A stretch of DNA of 64,000 nucleotides from Chloroflexota bacterium (GCA_016234485.1 JACRBL010000040.1:1-64000); one strand, 5' to 3'. Positions 34,962-44,633 are shown, numbered from the stretch's first letter. Numbers and translations are program-made. The notes: generated by a model not told the origin, from the sequence alone.

Positions 34962-35357
34962 TTATTCCTGAATCGGAATCAACTCCGTCGTCGTCTCACG
35001 CGCGGGACTGCGCGCCATATCTTCCACGTAACCGACGGAGCCGCGCGTGTTGTACTTCTCGCGATACGCCGCAGTAACCGCCTCTTTCAACTTCTCGCCC
35101 TTCACCAGCTTCGCGCGGACTTTGATTCCCCGCTTCCTTCTCGCGACGAAAATTTCCCCGTTCGGGTCTTCCAAAAACGTCCGCCACCAACTGCGCGGCT
35201 TCATGCTCCACGAGCGGGCGAAGACGCGTCCATCCACGACCACCATCCAAATCCCGATGACGCGGTGTGTACCGTCGCTCCCCGCGCGGATGCCAACGAT
35301 TTTATCCGCGTGGATTCGGGTAAGAATTTCTTCGGGGAAATGATTTTTTGTTTTCAT
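34962..35357 (-). CDS. DUF2255 family protein
   Basis: A 131-residue soluble protein with the DUF2255 layout: 'VVVDGRVFARSW', 'WWRTFLEDPNGEIFV' and 'AYREKYNT', resembling the FMN-binding split-barrel/deazaflavin nitroreductase-like folds. Function unknown. TATAAT lies about ten bases before the ATG (reverse strand), and GAAG provides only a weak ribosome site, so a very short leader is likely. It is divergent from recJ. Confidence 0.8.
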   Translation of the reverse strand: MKTKNHFPEEILTRIHADKIVGIRAGSDGTHRVIGIWMVVVDGRVFARSWSMKPRSWWRTFLEDPNGEIFVARRKRGIKVRAKLVKGEKLKEAVTAAYREKYNTRGSVGYVEDMARSPARETTTELIPIQE

Positions 35358-35426
35358 GGCTTCTTCGATTATACTCGCCCCGTCTTACCCATCCCCTGAC
35401 ACCTGACACTTGATTCCTGATACCTT

Positions 35427-37133
35427 ATGACCCACAAGAACCGCTGGCTCCTCCAAACCCGCATCACCCCCGAAGCGGACGCGGCCCTCGCATCGCATCC
35501 CCCCATCCTTCGCCAGATTCTTTTTAATCGCGGCATCGCCACCAGCGACGAGGCCGAGGCCTTTTTGCGCGCCGAGCCAAATTTCGACACCGACCCATTT
35601 CTGATGAAGGACATGCGCGTCGCCGTGGATCGCATTCGGGCCGCGCTCGCCGAACGCGAGCCGATCGCCGTCTATGGCGATTACGACGTGGACGGCGTCA
35701 CCGCCACCGCGCTGCTTGTCCAATTTTTGCGTGCGCTCGGCGGAGACATCCAAGAGTACATTCCCAACCGCTTCGAGGAAGGTTACGGACTCAACAACGA
35801 CGCGCTCGACAAACTTCATGCAGACGGCATCCGCCTCGTCATCAGCGTGGACTGCGGAGTCCGCTCGCCCGACGAAGCCCGCCACGCGCGTGACCTGGGG
35901 CTGGATCTCATCATCTCGGACCACCACGAACCCTCCGGATCCCTGCCCGACGCGCTGGCCGTGCTGAACCCCAAACAGGAAGGCGACGCGTACCCTGAAA
36001 AATATCTCGCGGGCGTGGGCATCGCGTATAAGATCGCAGAGGCGTTAACGTTTAACGTTGAACGTTCAACGTTAAACGTTAAACTGTCCGATTACCTTGA
36101 TCTGGTCGCTTTGGGAACTGTCGCGGATTTAGCGCCATTGACTGGCGAAAACCGCGCCCTCGTCCGCAAGGGACTGGAGCAGATGCGCCAAACCTCGCGG
36201 CAGGGACTCTTCTCGCTCGCCAACATCGCCGGCGCGGACATCACCAAGGCCAACGCCACCACCATCGGCTTCACGCTCGGGCCGCGGCTCAACGCGTCGG
36301 GGCGGCTGGAATCGGCGATGGCCTCCTTCGACTTGTTGACCACCACCGACGTAAAAGAAGCGGGCGACATCGCGGTGAAATTGAACCAGCAAAATGTCGA
36401 GCGCCAGCGGCTGACAAAAGAAATTCAGGGGCAGGCCGAAGCGCTCGCGCTCGAAGGACAGGAAGAATCGCTGTTGCTGTTTGCGGCCTCGCCCGAATTC
36501 AATCATGGCGTCGTCGGGCTGGCGGCTTCGCGCCTCACCGAGACGTATTACCGCCCCGCCATCGTCGGTCACTTCGGCGAGGAGACCACGCGCTGTTCGT
36601 GCCGCTCGATCCCCGAATTTCATATCACAAAAGCATTGGACGAATGCGCCGACCTGCTCATCCGTCACGGAGGCCACGCGGCCGCGGCGGGATTCACCGT
36701 CCGCAACGAAAACCTGTCCGAGTTGGTGGCCCGCTTGCGGTCCATTGCGAAGCGTGAGTTGAGCGGACGCGACCTGCGCGCGAGCATGACCGCCGACGTG
36801 GAAGTCCCGCTCTCGCAGTTGAACTTCACCTTGCTCGACCAGCTCAAACGCCTGCAACCCACGGGCTACGGAAATCCCGAACCCGTTTTTATTTCACGCG
36901 GCGTGAAGGTGCAAAGCAAGCGCACCGTGGGCGCGGACGCGAAACACCTGAAACTTTCGATCACCGACGGACGCTTCACCTTCGACGCGATCGGTTTCCG
37001 CCTGGGCGACCTGTTCGCAGACCTGCCGCCGATGGTGGACGTGTTGTATACTTTTGAAGCCAACGAGTACAACGGGCGCACCAACCTGCAATTGAATCTT
37101 AAAGACATCAAGGCCGCGGGCGTGCCTGATTAA
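35427..37133 (+). CDS. recJ: Single-strand-specific 5'-3' exonuclease RecJ
   Basis: A 568-residue DHH-family nuclease used in recombination and mismatch repair. The metal motifs are complete: DYDVDG near residue 84, 'ISVDCGVRS', DHH in 'IISDHHEPSG' and the DHHA1 motif 'HGGHAAAAGF'; an OB domain closes the protein. At residues about 205-219 an extra LTFNVERSTLNVKL is encoded by an AACGTT palindrome (36043-36084) between two conserved segments ('GVGIAYKIAEA' and 'DYLDLVALGTVAD'). The ATG follows word-repeat DNA (CCTGACACCTGACACTTGA). Confidence 0.95.
   Translation: MTHKNRWLLQTRITPEADAALASHPPILRQILFNRGIATSDEAEAFLRAEPNFDTDPFLMKDMRVAVDRIRAALAEREPIAVYGDYDVDGVTATALLVQFLRALGGDIQEYIPNRFEEGYGLNNDALDKLHADGIRLVISVDCGVRSPDEARHARDLGLDLIISDHHEPSGSLPDALAVLNPKQEGDAYPEKYLAGVGIAYKIAEALTFNVERSTLNVKLSDYLDLVALGTVADLAPLTGENRALVRKGLEQMRQTSRQGLFSLANIAGADITKANATTIGFTLGPRLNASGRLESAMASFDLLTTTDVKEAGDIAVKLNQQNVERQRLTKEIQGQAEALALEGQEESLLLFAASPEFNHGVVGLAASRLTETYYRPAIVGHFGEETTRCSCRSIPEFHITKALDECADLLIRHGGHAAAAGFTVRNENLSELVARLRSIAKRELSGRDLRASMTADVEVPLSQLNFTLLDQLKRLQPTGYGNPEPVFISRGVKVQSKRTVGADAKHLKLSITDGRFTFDAIGFRLGDLFADLPPMVDVLYTFEANEYNGRTNLQLNLKDIKAAGVPD
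36043..36084. repeat. In-frame AACGTT palindrome within recJ
   Basis: GTTTAACGTTGAACG and CGTTCAACGTTAAAC arms. Read in frame as FNVERSTLNVK; a shorter relative is in selB at 12370. Confidence 0.9.
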
Positions 37134-37148
37134 AAAAAGCCTACTTCT

Positions 37149-37235
37149 CGTCATTGCGAGGAGGGCGCTCTTCCCGACGAAGCAATCCCCTCATCGTGGA
37201 TGAGATTGCTTCGCAACGAACGCTCGCAATGACGG
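37149..37235. repeat. CATTGCGAG repeat, copy 4
   Basis: CGTCATTGCGAGG and CTCGCAATGACGG ends, GAAGCAATCCCC and GAGATTGCTTCG arms, between recJ and guaB. Confidence 0.92.
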
Positions 37236-37253
37236 GCAATCTCAGAGGTTCCC

Positions 37254-38711
37254 ATGCAAATTCGACCACACAAAGGTTTAACCTTCGACGACGTTCTGCT
37301 CATTCCGCGGCGTTCGTCCATCACCTCGCGCCAGGACGTGGACACCGCCACGCGCCTGACCGCGAGCATCAACCTTAAGATTCCGATCATGTCCGCCAAC
37401 ATGGACACGGTGACCGAAGCGCGCATGGCCATCGCGATGGCGCGCGCGGGCGGCATCGGCATTTTGCATCGCTTCATGTCCATCGAGCATCAGGCCCGCG
37501 AAGTGAAGATGGTGAAGCGCGCCCAGGGATTCATCATTGAGCATCCCTACAACATCGGACCCGACGCGACCATCGAACAGGCGCGCGCGTTGATGGATCG
37601 GCACAAGGTCGGTGCGTTGATCGTGATGGACGCGGGCAAACTGGTCGGCCTCGTCTCGCAACGGGACCTGATGCTGGCCCCCGCTTCGCTCGGCGCCATC
37701 CGCGCCGCGATGACGCCACGCGAAAGACTCGTCACCGCCAAACCCGACGTTTCGGTGGACGAGGCGCGTGAACTGCTCTACAAACATCGCATCGAAAAAC
37801 TGCCCGTGCTGGATAAAGACGATAACCTGGTCGGCCTCATCACCTCGCGCGACCTTATTAAACTGAATCAGTCGCCCGACGTGACCACCGACGAAAAGGG
37901 ACGCCTGCGCGTGGGCGCGGCCATCGGCGTGACCAAAGGCGAACGCGAACGCGTCGCCGCCCTGCTCGACGCGGGCGCGGACGTGCTCGTGCTGGACATC
38001 GCGCATGGCCACGCCGATCACTGCATCCAAATGGTCAAATCGGTGCGCGCGGACTTTCCGAAAGCGCAGATCATCGCGGGCAACGTGGCCTCACGCGAAG
38101 GCGCGCGCGAGCTGGCCGAAGCGGGCGCGGACGCGATCAAGGTCGGCATCGGGCCAGGCTCCATCTGCACCACCCGCATCGTGACGGGTTTCGGCGTCCC
38201 CCAGTTGACCGCTATCATGGACAGCGCCGCGGGCGTGAAAGACGCTGGCCGCGATATCCCCCTGATCGCGGACGGCGGTATCCGCACCCCTGGCGATCTC
38301 GTCAAGGCGCTCGCGGCGGGCGCAGAGACGGCTATGATCGGCGGCCTGTTCGCAGGCTGTGACGAAGCGCCAGGTTCGCCCGTTCTGCGCGACGGCAAGA
38401 AAGTGAAAGTGGTACGCGGCATGGCATCCCTCGGCGCGACGATGAATCGTCGCAAGGCCGAACGCGGCGAGGACGAATCCGCCGAGGATCAGGAAGATTG
38501 GTCGAAAGTTGTGCCGGAAGGCGTGGAAGCCGTCGTGCCGTATCGCGGCAACGTCAGCGAAATCCTGCATCAACTCGTGGGCGGACTACGCTCTGGCTTA
38601 AGTTACGGCGGCGCGCACAACATCCGCGAATTGCAGGAAAAAGCCGAATTCATCGAGATCACCCCCGCAGGCATCCGCGAATCCAACTCGCATGATGTAG
38701 ATCGGGATTGA
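37254..38711 (+). CDS. guaB: Inosine-5'-monophosphate dehydrogenase
   Basis: A 485-residue enzyme that oxidises IMP to XMP with NAD, the committed step to guanine nucleotides. It has '[15 protein letters not shown]', two CBS domains inserted at about 95-205, the catalytic cysteine in '[15 protein letters not shown]', 'DGGIRTPGD' and the '[14 protein letters not shown]' flap. Length and domain order are canonical. 'AGGTTCCC' just upstream is only a weak ribosome site; the CATTGCGAG repeat lies immediately before it. Confidence 0.96.
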   Translation: MQIRPHKGLTFDDVLLIPRRSSITSRQDVDTATRLTASINLKIPIMSANMDTVTEARMAIAMARAGGIGILHRFMSIEHQAREVKMVKRAQGFIIEHPYNIGPDATIEQARALMDRHKVGALIVMDAGKLVGLVSQRDLMLAPASLGAIRAAMTPRERLVTAKPDVSVDEARELLYKHRIEKLPVLDKDDNLVGLITSRDLIKLNQSPDVTTDEKGRLRVGAAIGVTKGERERVAALLDAGADVLVLDIAHGHADHCIQMVKSVRADFPKAQIIAGNVASREGARELAEAGADAIKVGIGPGSICTTRIVTGFGVPQLTAIMDSAAGVKDAGRDIPLIADGGIRTPGDLVKALAAGAETAMIGGLFAGCDEAPGSPVLRDGKKVKVVRGMASLGATMNRRKAERGEDESAEDQEDWSKVVPEGVEAVVPYRGNVSEILHQLVGGLRSGLSYGGAHNIRELQEKAEFIEITPAGIRESNSHDVDRD

Positions 38712-38842
38712 TAGTCGCGTAGTTCGGTAGTCACGCAGTTCGATAGTTATTGCCGTTCCAAGCGAAGCATTTCCGATTGGAACAATAGGTTCAAAACAAC
38801 CCCCATCACCGATTGGGTGAGCCACTGTAATACGGAAAAAAC

Positions 38843-39547
38843 ATGCGAATAAAAAGAGCAATCTTCTTTTTTGCGTTGTTTGTGGTTTTGGGAGGAAGTT
38901 TATTCGTGCTTTTAAAGCATAATAAATTTGTTCCTACCGAACTGCGCAAAGCTGAACAAGAAGTGTATTCCGCCTTAATTTTTCCCAAAGCAAGCAACTA
39001 TGGCTCGGAATATGTTTACAACATAGACATAGATGAACTTAAAATTCTTGAGTATACAAATTTTGATGGTGACCCGGCCGAAGAGAAAAATGACGTTGTT
39101 ACAAGCAATCATTACATATTTCTAGGGCTCCCACCAAGTTTTCGAGGATGCCAGATAAGCGCTGCAAATAGCGCTGGTTACCTAATTGATTTCGACATGG
39201 ATAAATATTCTGGCCTCCAAAAAGAGACTTGGGCCGACTTACAAGAAAAGAATCAGATTGCATATCCCCTTGAGGAATATTTACTATCTACAGATGGAAT
39301 AACTTTCATCAATCCATCTACGGGCAAGCAGGGTGATTCGTGGGTATCTTTTTCCCGTATCGGTTTTAATTGGTTGCTTACTCAGGCTCTTGTGCAAGTA
39401 GTGGATTGTCGAGGAGATTTATGCTATGACAGTGCAGGTAGTTTCATGTATTGTCGTGGGTATTATGTCTTCCTTCAAAGGATAGATGGCAAATGGATGT
39501 TCGAAAATATGGAGGAGGCTTGGTTAGTTGAAGCGCCTTCCCCATAA
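38843..39547 (+). CDS. Exported or membrane-anchored protein of unknown function
   Basis: A 234-residue AT-rich protein: one N-terminal hydrophobic helix (about 5-25, basic start MRIKRAIFFF), then a soluble domain with several cysteines (GCQIS, VVDCRGDLCYD, MYCRGYY). The last 40 residues ('YYVFLQRIDGKWMFENM') resemble the end of NTF2-like or lipoprotein domains. I do not recognise the family. Its low GC content relative to the flanking guaB and SGNH genes suggests recent acquisition. Confidence 0.5.
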   Translation: MRIKRAIFFFALFVVLGGSLFVLLKHNKFVPTELRKAEQEVYSALIFPKASNYGSEYVYNIDIDELKILEYTNFDGDPAEEKNDVVTSNHYIFLGLPPSFRGCQISAANSAGYLIDFDMDKYSGLQKETWADLQEKNQIAYPLEEYLLSTDGITFINPSTGKQGDSWVSFSRIGFNWLLTQALVQVVDCRGDLCYDSAGSFMYCRGYYVFLQRIDGKWMFENMEEAWLVEAPSP

Positions 39548-39624
39548 TAATCGGGCATTACATACTCAAAGCATTCAACTTCACGTAATTTTTCGCAAAG
39601 TCATAAAGAGATCTTACATTGTTC

Positions 39625-40671
39625 ATGCACCTATTTTCTCGTGAGACTATACAAATAAAGTCATTCAGCTTTTCACAGTCCCTGCGCGGGATCGTTTATT
39701 TTCTGCTCACCATCCCCCTCGTCTTCCTCACGGCGGAGATCGTGGCGCGCTCGCCAATCGGGATACTCCTCCCCGCGCCCTCCGTCAACGCGGATAATTT
39801 CCTCTTCGACGCGAAGATCTACCAACTCGAAAATCAATTGCGCCGCGATGGAAGCCTTGACTGTCTCTTCCTCGGCAGTTCGGTTGCCAACTCCGATATT
39901 GACCCCGCCGTCGTAGAGCAGGTCTACCGCGAGAAGACGGGTGAGACGATCCACTGCTTCAACCTCGGCCTGCCCGCCATGACCATCGAGACCGCCTCCG
40001 CCTTGGCCGAAGCGGCCATCGCGCGCTTTCATCCAAAGGTCATCTTCTACGCTATCCTGCCGCGCGATGTCCACGACGCGATTGCCAACGTGGAATATCT
40101 CGGGGAGATTGATTGGGTCAAATATAATCGCGGCGTCCCATCATTGAATGGGTGGCTCGTCAACCACTCCTACGCCTATCGCTACTTTATGACATGGCGT
40201 TACTGGCTGGCGCTTCCCAACCGAGCCAAAATGGAAGCCGAGGCCAGTCCGCTCGCGGCGAAAGGCTACCAGCCCGCGCCAGGCATCCGCGAACCCTACA
40301 TCGAAAACCTGACGATGACCCCCGAACGCCTGCACGAAGCCTGGGACGATCCCCGCCAGGCGCAGGCCGTCGAATATTTTCTGACTCTCCAGCAAAAGGG
40401 CGTAAAGATCGTCTTCCTCGAAGGCCCTTCATATCACGAATCCGACGCGTCCGACGCGGAGACGTGGCGCGTCTACGAGACCGAATATCTCCCCACGCTG
40501 ATTCAGATTCTCGACGAGAACCAAATCCCCTTCTGGCGTACGCAAGAAATCGCCATCGCAATCCCGAAAGAGCATTGGTTCGACTGGCTCCATCTCAACT
40601 CCGACGGCGCGGCCGCGTTCAGCCAATGGCTGGGAGAGATGATGGCGGAGAACAGAGGATTGTTTAAGTGA
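39625..40671 (+). CDS. SGNH-like protein paired with an MBOAT acyltransferase
   Basis: A 348-residue protein with one N-terminal membrane anchor (about 22-40) and an extracytoplasmic SGNH-hydrolase-like domain: block I as 'CLFLGSSVANSDIDP', an 'FNLGLPAM' segment, and block V 'DWLHLNSDGAAAF' with the catalytic Asp and His. Such DltD/AlgJ/X-like proteins work with membrane-bound O-acyltransferases to acylate surface polymers, and an MBOAT gene follows directly. ATG at 39625 is preferred; TTG at 39619 is an alternative. The first Ser of block I (GSS) is the likely nucleophile. Confidence 0.7.
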   Translation: MHLFSRETIQIKSFSFSQSLRGIVYFLLTIPLVFLTAEIVARSPIGILLPAPSVNADNFLFDAKIYQLENQLRRDGSLDCLFLGSSVANSDIDPAVVEQVYREKTGETIHCFNLGLPAMTIETASALAEAAIARFHPKVIFYAILPRDVHDAIANVEYLGEIDWVKYNRGVPSLNGWLVNHSYAYRYFMTWRYWLALPNRAKMEAEASPLAAKGYQPAPGIREPYIENLTMTPERLHEAWDDPRQAQAVEYFLTLQQKGVKIVFLEGPSYHESDASDAETWRVYETEYLPTLIQILDENQIPFWRTQEIAIAIPKEHWFDWLHLNSDGAAAFSQWLGEMMAENRGLFK

Positions 40672-40685
40672 ATCATTCCCACTTC

Positions 40686-40766
40686 CGTCATTGCGAGCGA
40701 AGCGAAGCAATCTCCTCCGTGTACGCGGAGATTGCTTCGTCGCAGCGAACGCTCCTCGCAATGACA
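40686..40766. repeat. CATTGCGAG repeat, copy 5
   Basis: CGTCATTGCGAGCGAAGCGA and CGCTCCTCGCAATGAC ends with GAAGCAATCTCC / GGAGATTGCTTC arms, between the SGNH-like and MBOAT genes. Confidence 0.92.
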
Positions 40767-40778
40767 TAGCAACCAATC

Positions 40779-42161
40779 ATGCAACTCGTCTCCCTCCCCT
40801 TCCTCCTCTTCGCCGCGATCACGCTGATCGTTTATTATTTCCTCGCGCGCAAAGCACAAAACATCTGGCTTCTCGCGGCCTCTTACTTTTTCTACGTCAC
40901 CATCAGCCCGTCCTACGCGCTGGTTCTGTTCGCGGTCACGGCAGTCAATTTTTACATTGGCAAAAAAGCGACGTTCCGATTCTGGCTCACCCTCGGCGTC
41001 GGCCTCAACCTCGTCAGTTTTGCGGCGCTCAAGCTGGTATCCGGCCCGTATGGGCCGCGCCTGCTCCCCGTCCCGCCTGAGGCGTTAAGTCTGCTCCTGC
41101 CCGTCGGCTTCTCGTTTTACATCCTGCAAGCCATCTCGTATTTGGTGGACATCCACAACCGTCAAACGGACTCGGCGGACGACTTCTTCGACTTTGCCCT
41201 CTATCTGACGTTCTTCCCCAAACTTTTATCGGGACCCATCGAACGCCCCGCCCGCTTCCTCGCGGACCTTCGGGCGGCCCGCCACGTGGACGCGTCCGCG
41301 CTGGCCCGCGGCGTTGGCCTTATCCTCGTCGGCCTCATCCGCAAGATCGTCATCGCCGACCGATTGACCTCGTTCTTGCCGCCGGCCGTTTTCTCCGATC
41401 CCGCCGCGTTTTCGTCGCTCGAAAAAGTCATTTGGTTGCTGGCCTTCACGTTTGGGCTTTACAACGATTTTGCGGGCTACACATCCATCGCACGTGGACT
41501 GAGCGCGTTGATGGGCATCGAACTCGGCCCCAATTTCCGACAGCCGTTCCTCGCAAACTCGTTGAGTGATTTCTGGACGCGCTGGCACATCAGCCTCTCC
41601 TTTTGGCTACGCGACTACGTCTTCTTCCCCACGCGCCGCTGGCTGATGCAACATCGCTGGCCCCAACTCGCGGCCACCATCCTGCCGCCGCTGGTCACCA
41701 TGCTCGCCAGCGGATACTGGCACGGCACGCAGGCGGCCATGATCGCCTGGGGCGGCCTGCATGGACTGTATCTGGTTGGCGAACAATTGTTGAAATCAAA
41801 GACGCCGCGTCCGCCCTCGCGCCTGCGAACCGCGCTCTCCACCTTGGCCGTGTTCACGCTCACCACTCTCGCGCTAATTCTCATCGCGGCTTCCAGTTTG
41901 CGCGCCGCGTTCGTTTACTTCACAGGCCTCTTCGCCTTCACCGCGCAGGTGACCAGCGTCATCCCCGCCGTTGACCTGGTCGCGGCCGCCGCGCTGACTC
42001 TTCTGCTCGACTGGCAGGAGTCCCGTCACGGGGCAGACGCGTTCTTCATGAAATGGACTCCCACCGCCCGCGCCTGGGGCTTCGCCGCCGCGCTGTGGAT
42101 CCTGATTCTCTTCCTCGGCCCGCAAGCCAGCGTGGTCACATTTGTGTATCAGGGGTTTTAA
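40779..42161 (+). CDS. MBOAT-family O-acyltransferase
   Basis: A 460-residue polytopic membrane enzyme of the AlgI/DltB type. Family features are 'LLLPVGFSFYILQAISYLVD', 'FPKLLSGPIERP', 'ISLSFWLRDYVFFPTRR', the 'SGYWHGTQAAMIAWGGLHG' region with the conserved catalytic histidine (GLHG), and about 11 helices. It would move an acyl group across the membrane to a surface polysaccharide or teichoic-acid-like polymer, with the upstream SGNH protein finishing the transfer. The acceptor is unknown; no polysaccharide operon is adjacent. Confidence 0.85.
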   Translation: MQLVSLPFLLFAAITLIVYYFLARKAQNIWLLAASYFFYVTISPSYALVLFAVTAVNFYIGKKATFRFWLTLGVGLNLVSFAALKLVSGPYGPRLLPVPPEALSLLLPVGFSFYILQAISYLVDIHNRQTDSADDFFDFALYLTFFPKLLSGPIERPARFLADLRAARHVDASALARGVGLILVGLIRKIVIADRLTSFLPPAVFSDPAAFSSLEKVIWLLAFTFGLYNDFAGYTSIARGLSALMGIELGPNFRQPFLANSLSDFWTRWHISLSFWLRDYVFFPTRRWLMQHRWPQLAATILPPLVTMLASGYWHGTQAAMIAWGGLHGLYLVGEQLLKSKTPRPPSRLRTALSTLAVFTLTTLALILIAASSLRAAFVYFTGLFAFTAQVTSVIPAVDLVAAAALTLLLDWQESRHGADAFFMKWTPTARAWGFAAALWILILFLGPQASVVTFVYQGF

Positions 42162-42162
42162 G

Positions 42163-42214
42163 GGAGTCGAACGTCTCTGACGTTCCCGTCCAAAGTCAGA
42201 GGCTTTGGACTCTG
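42163..42214. repeat. GAGTC-ACGTCTCTGAC palindrome, copy 3
   Basis: GGGAGTCGAACGTCTCTGAC and GTCAGAGGCTTTGGACTC arms; same family as 9649 and 18219. It lies between convergent genes. Confidence 0.85.
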
Positions 42215-43036
42215 TTACCTCCTTACCTTCAACTCATCCTCTCTCTCCGGAATAGTAAACCGCGTGATCGTCGTGTAATCCACCAGCCAGTTCGCGAACC
42301 GATTCAGCCAGACGCTCACCGTCCACGCCCAGGGGAGAATCCACATGGCGCGCGGCCTGCGGACGAGTTTCACCACGGCCTGCCCCACCTGTTCCGCCGT
42401 CAACAACATGGACTTGGGAGTTGTGGCGTTCGTCTTGCGTTTAATGCCCGCGTGGGAGGCGAACTCGGTCACCACGCCGCCTGGATAAATGAGGGACACG
42501 TCAATGCCCCAGGGTTTCACTTCGCGGCGCAGGGCTTCGGAGAATCCATGCACGGCATGTTTGCTGGCCGCGTAAACCGTGTACGTGGGCGTCGCGACCA
42601 ATCCCGCCATCGAACACATGTTAATGACCGCGCCGCCGCGCTGTTTGATCATCACAGGCAGAACTTGGCGCGTCGTCTGAATCACCCCCATCACATTGAC
42701 GGAAAATTGCGCTTCAATATCTTTAACAGGGTCGAGATTTTCCAGCCAATCGAGTCGGCCAAAACCGGCGTTGTTCACCAATACGTCAATGCGGCCAAAC
42801 TTGTCGAGCGTCTGTTTCACCAGCGTTTGGATGTCTTCCAGTTTGGACAAGTCCGCCGCGACGACGAAGGCTTCCGCGCCCATCCCCACAATTTCCTTCG
42901 CGAGCGCTTCCAATCTGTCCACGCGGCGCGCGGCGAGAACGACCTTCGCGCCCGCGCGTCCAAACTCGCGCGCGGTGGCTTCGCCAATTCCCGATGACGC
43001 GCCTGTGACGATGACAACTTTTCCTTTTGGTTCCAT
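42215..43036 (-). CDS. Short-chain dehydrogenase/reductase
   Basis: A 273-residue classical SDR. NAD(P) binding is shown by TGASSGIG (residues about 12-19) and the downstream basic 'LAARRVDRL', which favours NADP; NNAG, the catalytic Ser (NMCSMAG) and YAASK follow. The C-terminal 40 residues are hydrophobic and basic (MWILPWAWTVSVWLNRF), like membrane-associated SDRs acting on lipids or ketones. The substrate is unknown. The start at 43036 has AAGGAG upstream; the longer frame runs back into a palindromic repeat. Confidence 0.88.
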   Translation of the reverse strand: MEPKGKVVIVTGASSGIGEATAREFGRAGAKVVLAARRVDRLEALAKEIVGMGAEAFVVAADLSKLEDIQTLVKQTLDKFGRIDVLVNNAGFGRLDWLENLDPVKDIEAQFSVNVMGVIQTTRQVLPVMIKQRGGAVINMCSMAGLVATPTYTVYAASKHAVHGFSEALRREVKPWGIDVSLIYPGGVVTEFASHAGIKRKTNATTPKSMLLTAEQVGQAVVKLVRRPRAMWILPWAWTVSVWLNRFANWLVDYTTITRFTIPEREDELKVRR

Positions 43037-43105
43037 GGTTCGCTCCTTTGACAACAATAAAGTTTTCGCAATCTTATCGCGAATCCGCGAGCGCGTCTCG
43101 TTTCG

Positions 43106-43159
43106 CAGGTCGGGTTGGCAACCCGACCTATGAATGGACAAGTTGGCAATTTGTCCTAC
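43106..43159. repeat. GGTCGGGTTGGCAACCCGACC palindrome
   Basis: CAGGTCGGGTTGGC and its complement form a tight hairpin, followed by a second weaker one (GGACAAGTTGGCAATTTGTCC). Related to the element at 2762. It overlaps the last codons of the TolB-like gene. Confidence 0.7.
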
Positions 43160-44142
43160 GGCCCCCAGCGTGGTTGGTAATCGCAATAACCATTTTCCGT
43201 CAGGCGACGTACGTCTGTGCCATCAATGCGGATGATGTAAATTTCGCAGCCGAGATCGTCTCCATAATTATCAAAGTAGGACGTGAACGCGACCCACTTG
43301 CCATCGGGCGAGAAACTCGGGCCTTGGCTGTTACCGCCCTCGGGAGTCAGTCTCCGCAACTCGCTGAAATCGGGGCGGAAGATGAAGACCTCGCGCTTCC
43401 ACGGCTGGCCGTTGTACGTGACCATCCACGCGCCGTCAGGCGACCAGTCTGATCGTCCGCGCAGGGCATCGAAATCGGTGACGCGGCGCGCGTCCGAGCC
43501 ATCGCGATTCATGACGTAGAGATTCTTCGCGCCTTCCGCGTCCGACGCGAACAGGATCTGCGTCCCATCGGGCGACCAGGTTGGGTCCCAGCCTCGCGCG
43601 TGGACCTGGCGCGGGTTCGCCCCACTGCGCTCCATGAGCCAGATCTGCGAAGCGCCTTTTGCATCCCCGCGCGTGAAGACGACGAGACTGCCATCGGGCG
43701 AGATTTCGGGCGCGAGCAATACGCCGAGTTTATCGGTCAATTGAGTGATAACTCCACTTGCCAGATTCAATTCATAGATTTCGTAGATGTTGTCTTCCGC
43801 AAATCCGCTATATACAACGCTCGCGCCATCAGGGGACAAAGCCGCGTACCAACGGCGATGAGAGTCGCTCGTCAGTTGTTGGAAACCTGTCCCATCGGCG
43901 TTGATGATACAGATCTGATCCCCGTCCAATTGGCAGGTGTAGACGATCTTGCCTGTCGGCTCGTCAGACGGGAAAAGGCTGGGGGTGGGCGCGGCCGTTG
44001 AAGGTCCGGGGGGAGGCGTGAGGGAGGGAGAGGCGGAGGCCTGCGCGCGCAAGGTCGCAATGCTCAGCGTGGGAGGCGGCGCTGACACCAGGTTGCAGGC
44101 GAGGGTCAAAACGATAAAGGGGATAAGGATGAGTCGGCGCAT
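43156..44142 (-). CDS. TolB-like beta-propeller lipoprotein
   Basis: A 328-residue lipoprotein: a hydrophobic leader ending LTLAC, a Ser/Pro/Thr linker (SLTPPPGPSTAAP), then a WD40-like Pd40 propeller with at least six blades marked by SPDG and its variants ('LSPDGASVVYSG', 'ISPDGSLVVFTR', 'WSPDGTQILFAS', 'WSPDGAWMVTYN', 'FSPDGKWVAFTS'). TolB-like propellers bind proteins or glycans at the cell surface; no Tol or Pal partner is present here. The start at 44142 is chosen for its signal peptide. It lies just 5' of the rnpB terminator side on the same strand. Confidence 0.85.
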   Translation of the reverse strand: MRRLILIPFIVLTLACNLVSAPPPTLSIATLRAQASASPSLTPPPGPSTAAPTPSLFPSDEPTGKIVYTCQLDGDQICIINADGTGFQQLTSDSHRRWYAALSPDGASVVYSGFAEDNIYEIYELNLASGVITQLTDKLGVLLAPEISPDGSLVVFTRGDAKGASQIWLMERSGANPRQVHARGWDPTWSPDGTQILFASDAEGAKNLYVMNRDGSDARRVTDFDALRGRSDWSPDGAWMVTYNGQPWKREVFIFRPDFSELRRLTPEGGNSQGPSFSPDGKWVAFTSYFDNYGDDLGCEIYIIRIDGTDVRRLTENGYCDYQPRWGP

Positions 44143-44183
44143 GATAAAAAGTTGTACCGCAAATTTAATTTGCGGTACAGTTG

Positions 44184-44627
44184 CCTCGGCTGGTCTGTAA
44201 GCCGCATTCTGTCCGGCGAGGGGGTTGCACCCTGCCTGTGCGATCATCTCTCTAGGCGGCGCGTCGCCGCGCCGCTCAAGCGACCTACCCGGGACTGGCT
44301 CTCTCCCTTAAGGAGGAGCGCGTAAGGAGACGAGCCGCCTCCTTCCGTCCACAGACGGGATCGTCCCTGCTTGGCCTTGCTCCCGGCGGGGGTTGCCTGG
44401 CCGCCCGCATTACGGCGGGCGCCGGTGGTCTCTTACACCACCTTTTCACCTTCACGTCCCTGCCCCGAAGGGTGGGTGCGCAGTTTGTTTCTGTGGCCCT
44501 CGTCCGGCAGGTTGACTCGAAGTGGAGTCTCCCCGCCCCGGGCGTTATCCGACGCCGTGCTCTGTGGAGTGCGGACTTTCCTCGATCCCGTAAACACAGG
44601 ACCGCGATCGCCCGACCAGCCTGAGAC
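44184..44627 (-). ncRNA. rnpB: RNase P RNA, bacterial type A
   Basis: The reverse strand carries the universal GAGGAAAGTCC core at 44573-44583, and its 5' and 3' ends pair through P1 (GGCTGGTC at the start, GACCAGCC at the end). 'GAATGCGGCTTACAGACC' near the 3' end is the conserved P4/J2-4 side. The length of about 440 nt and many GC-rich hairpins suit type A. It cleaves the 5' leaders of pre-tRNAs. Exact ends are estimated from the P1 pairing and the promoter at 44634. Confidence 0.93.
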
Positions 44628-44633
44628 GCGGTC

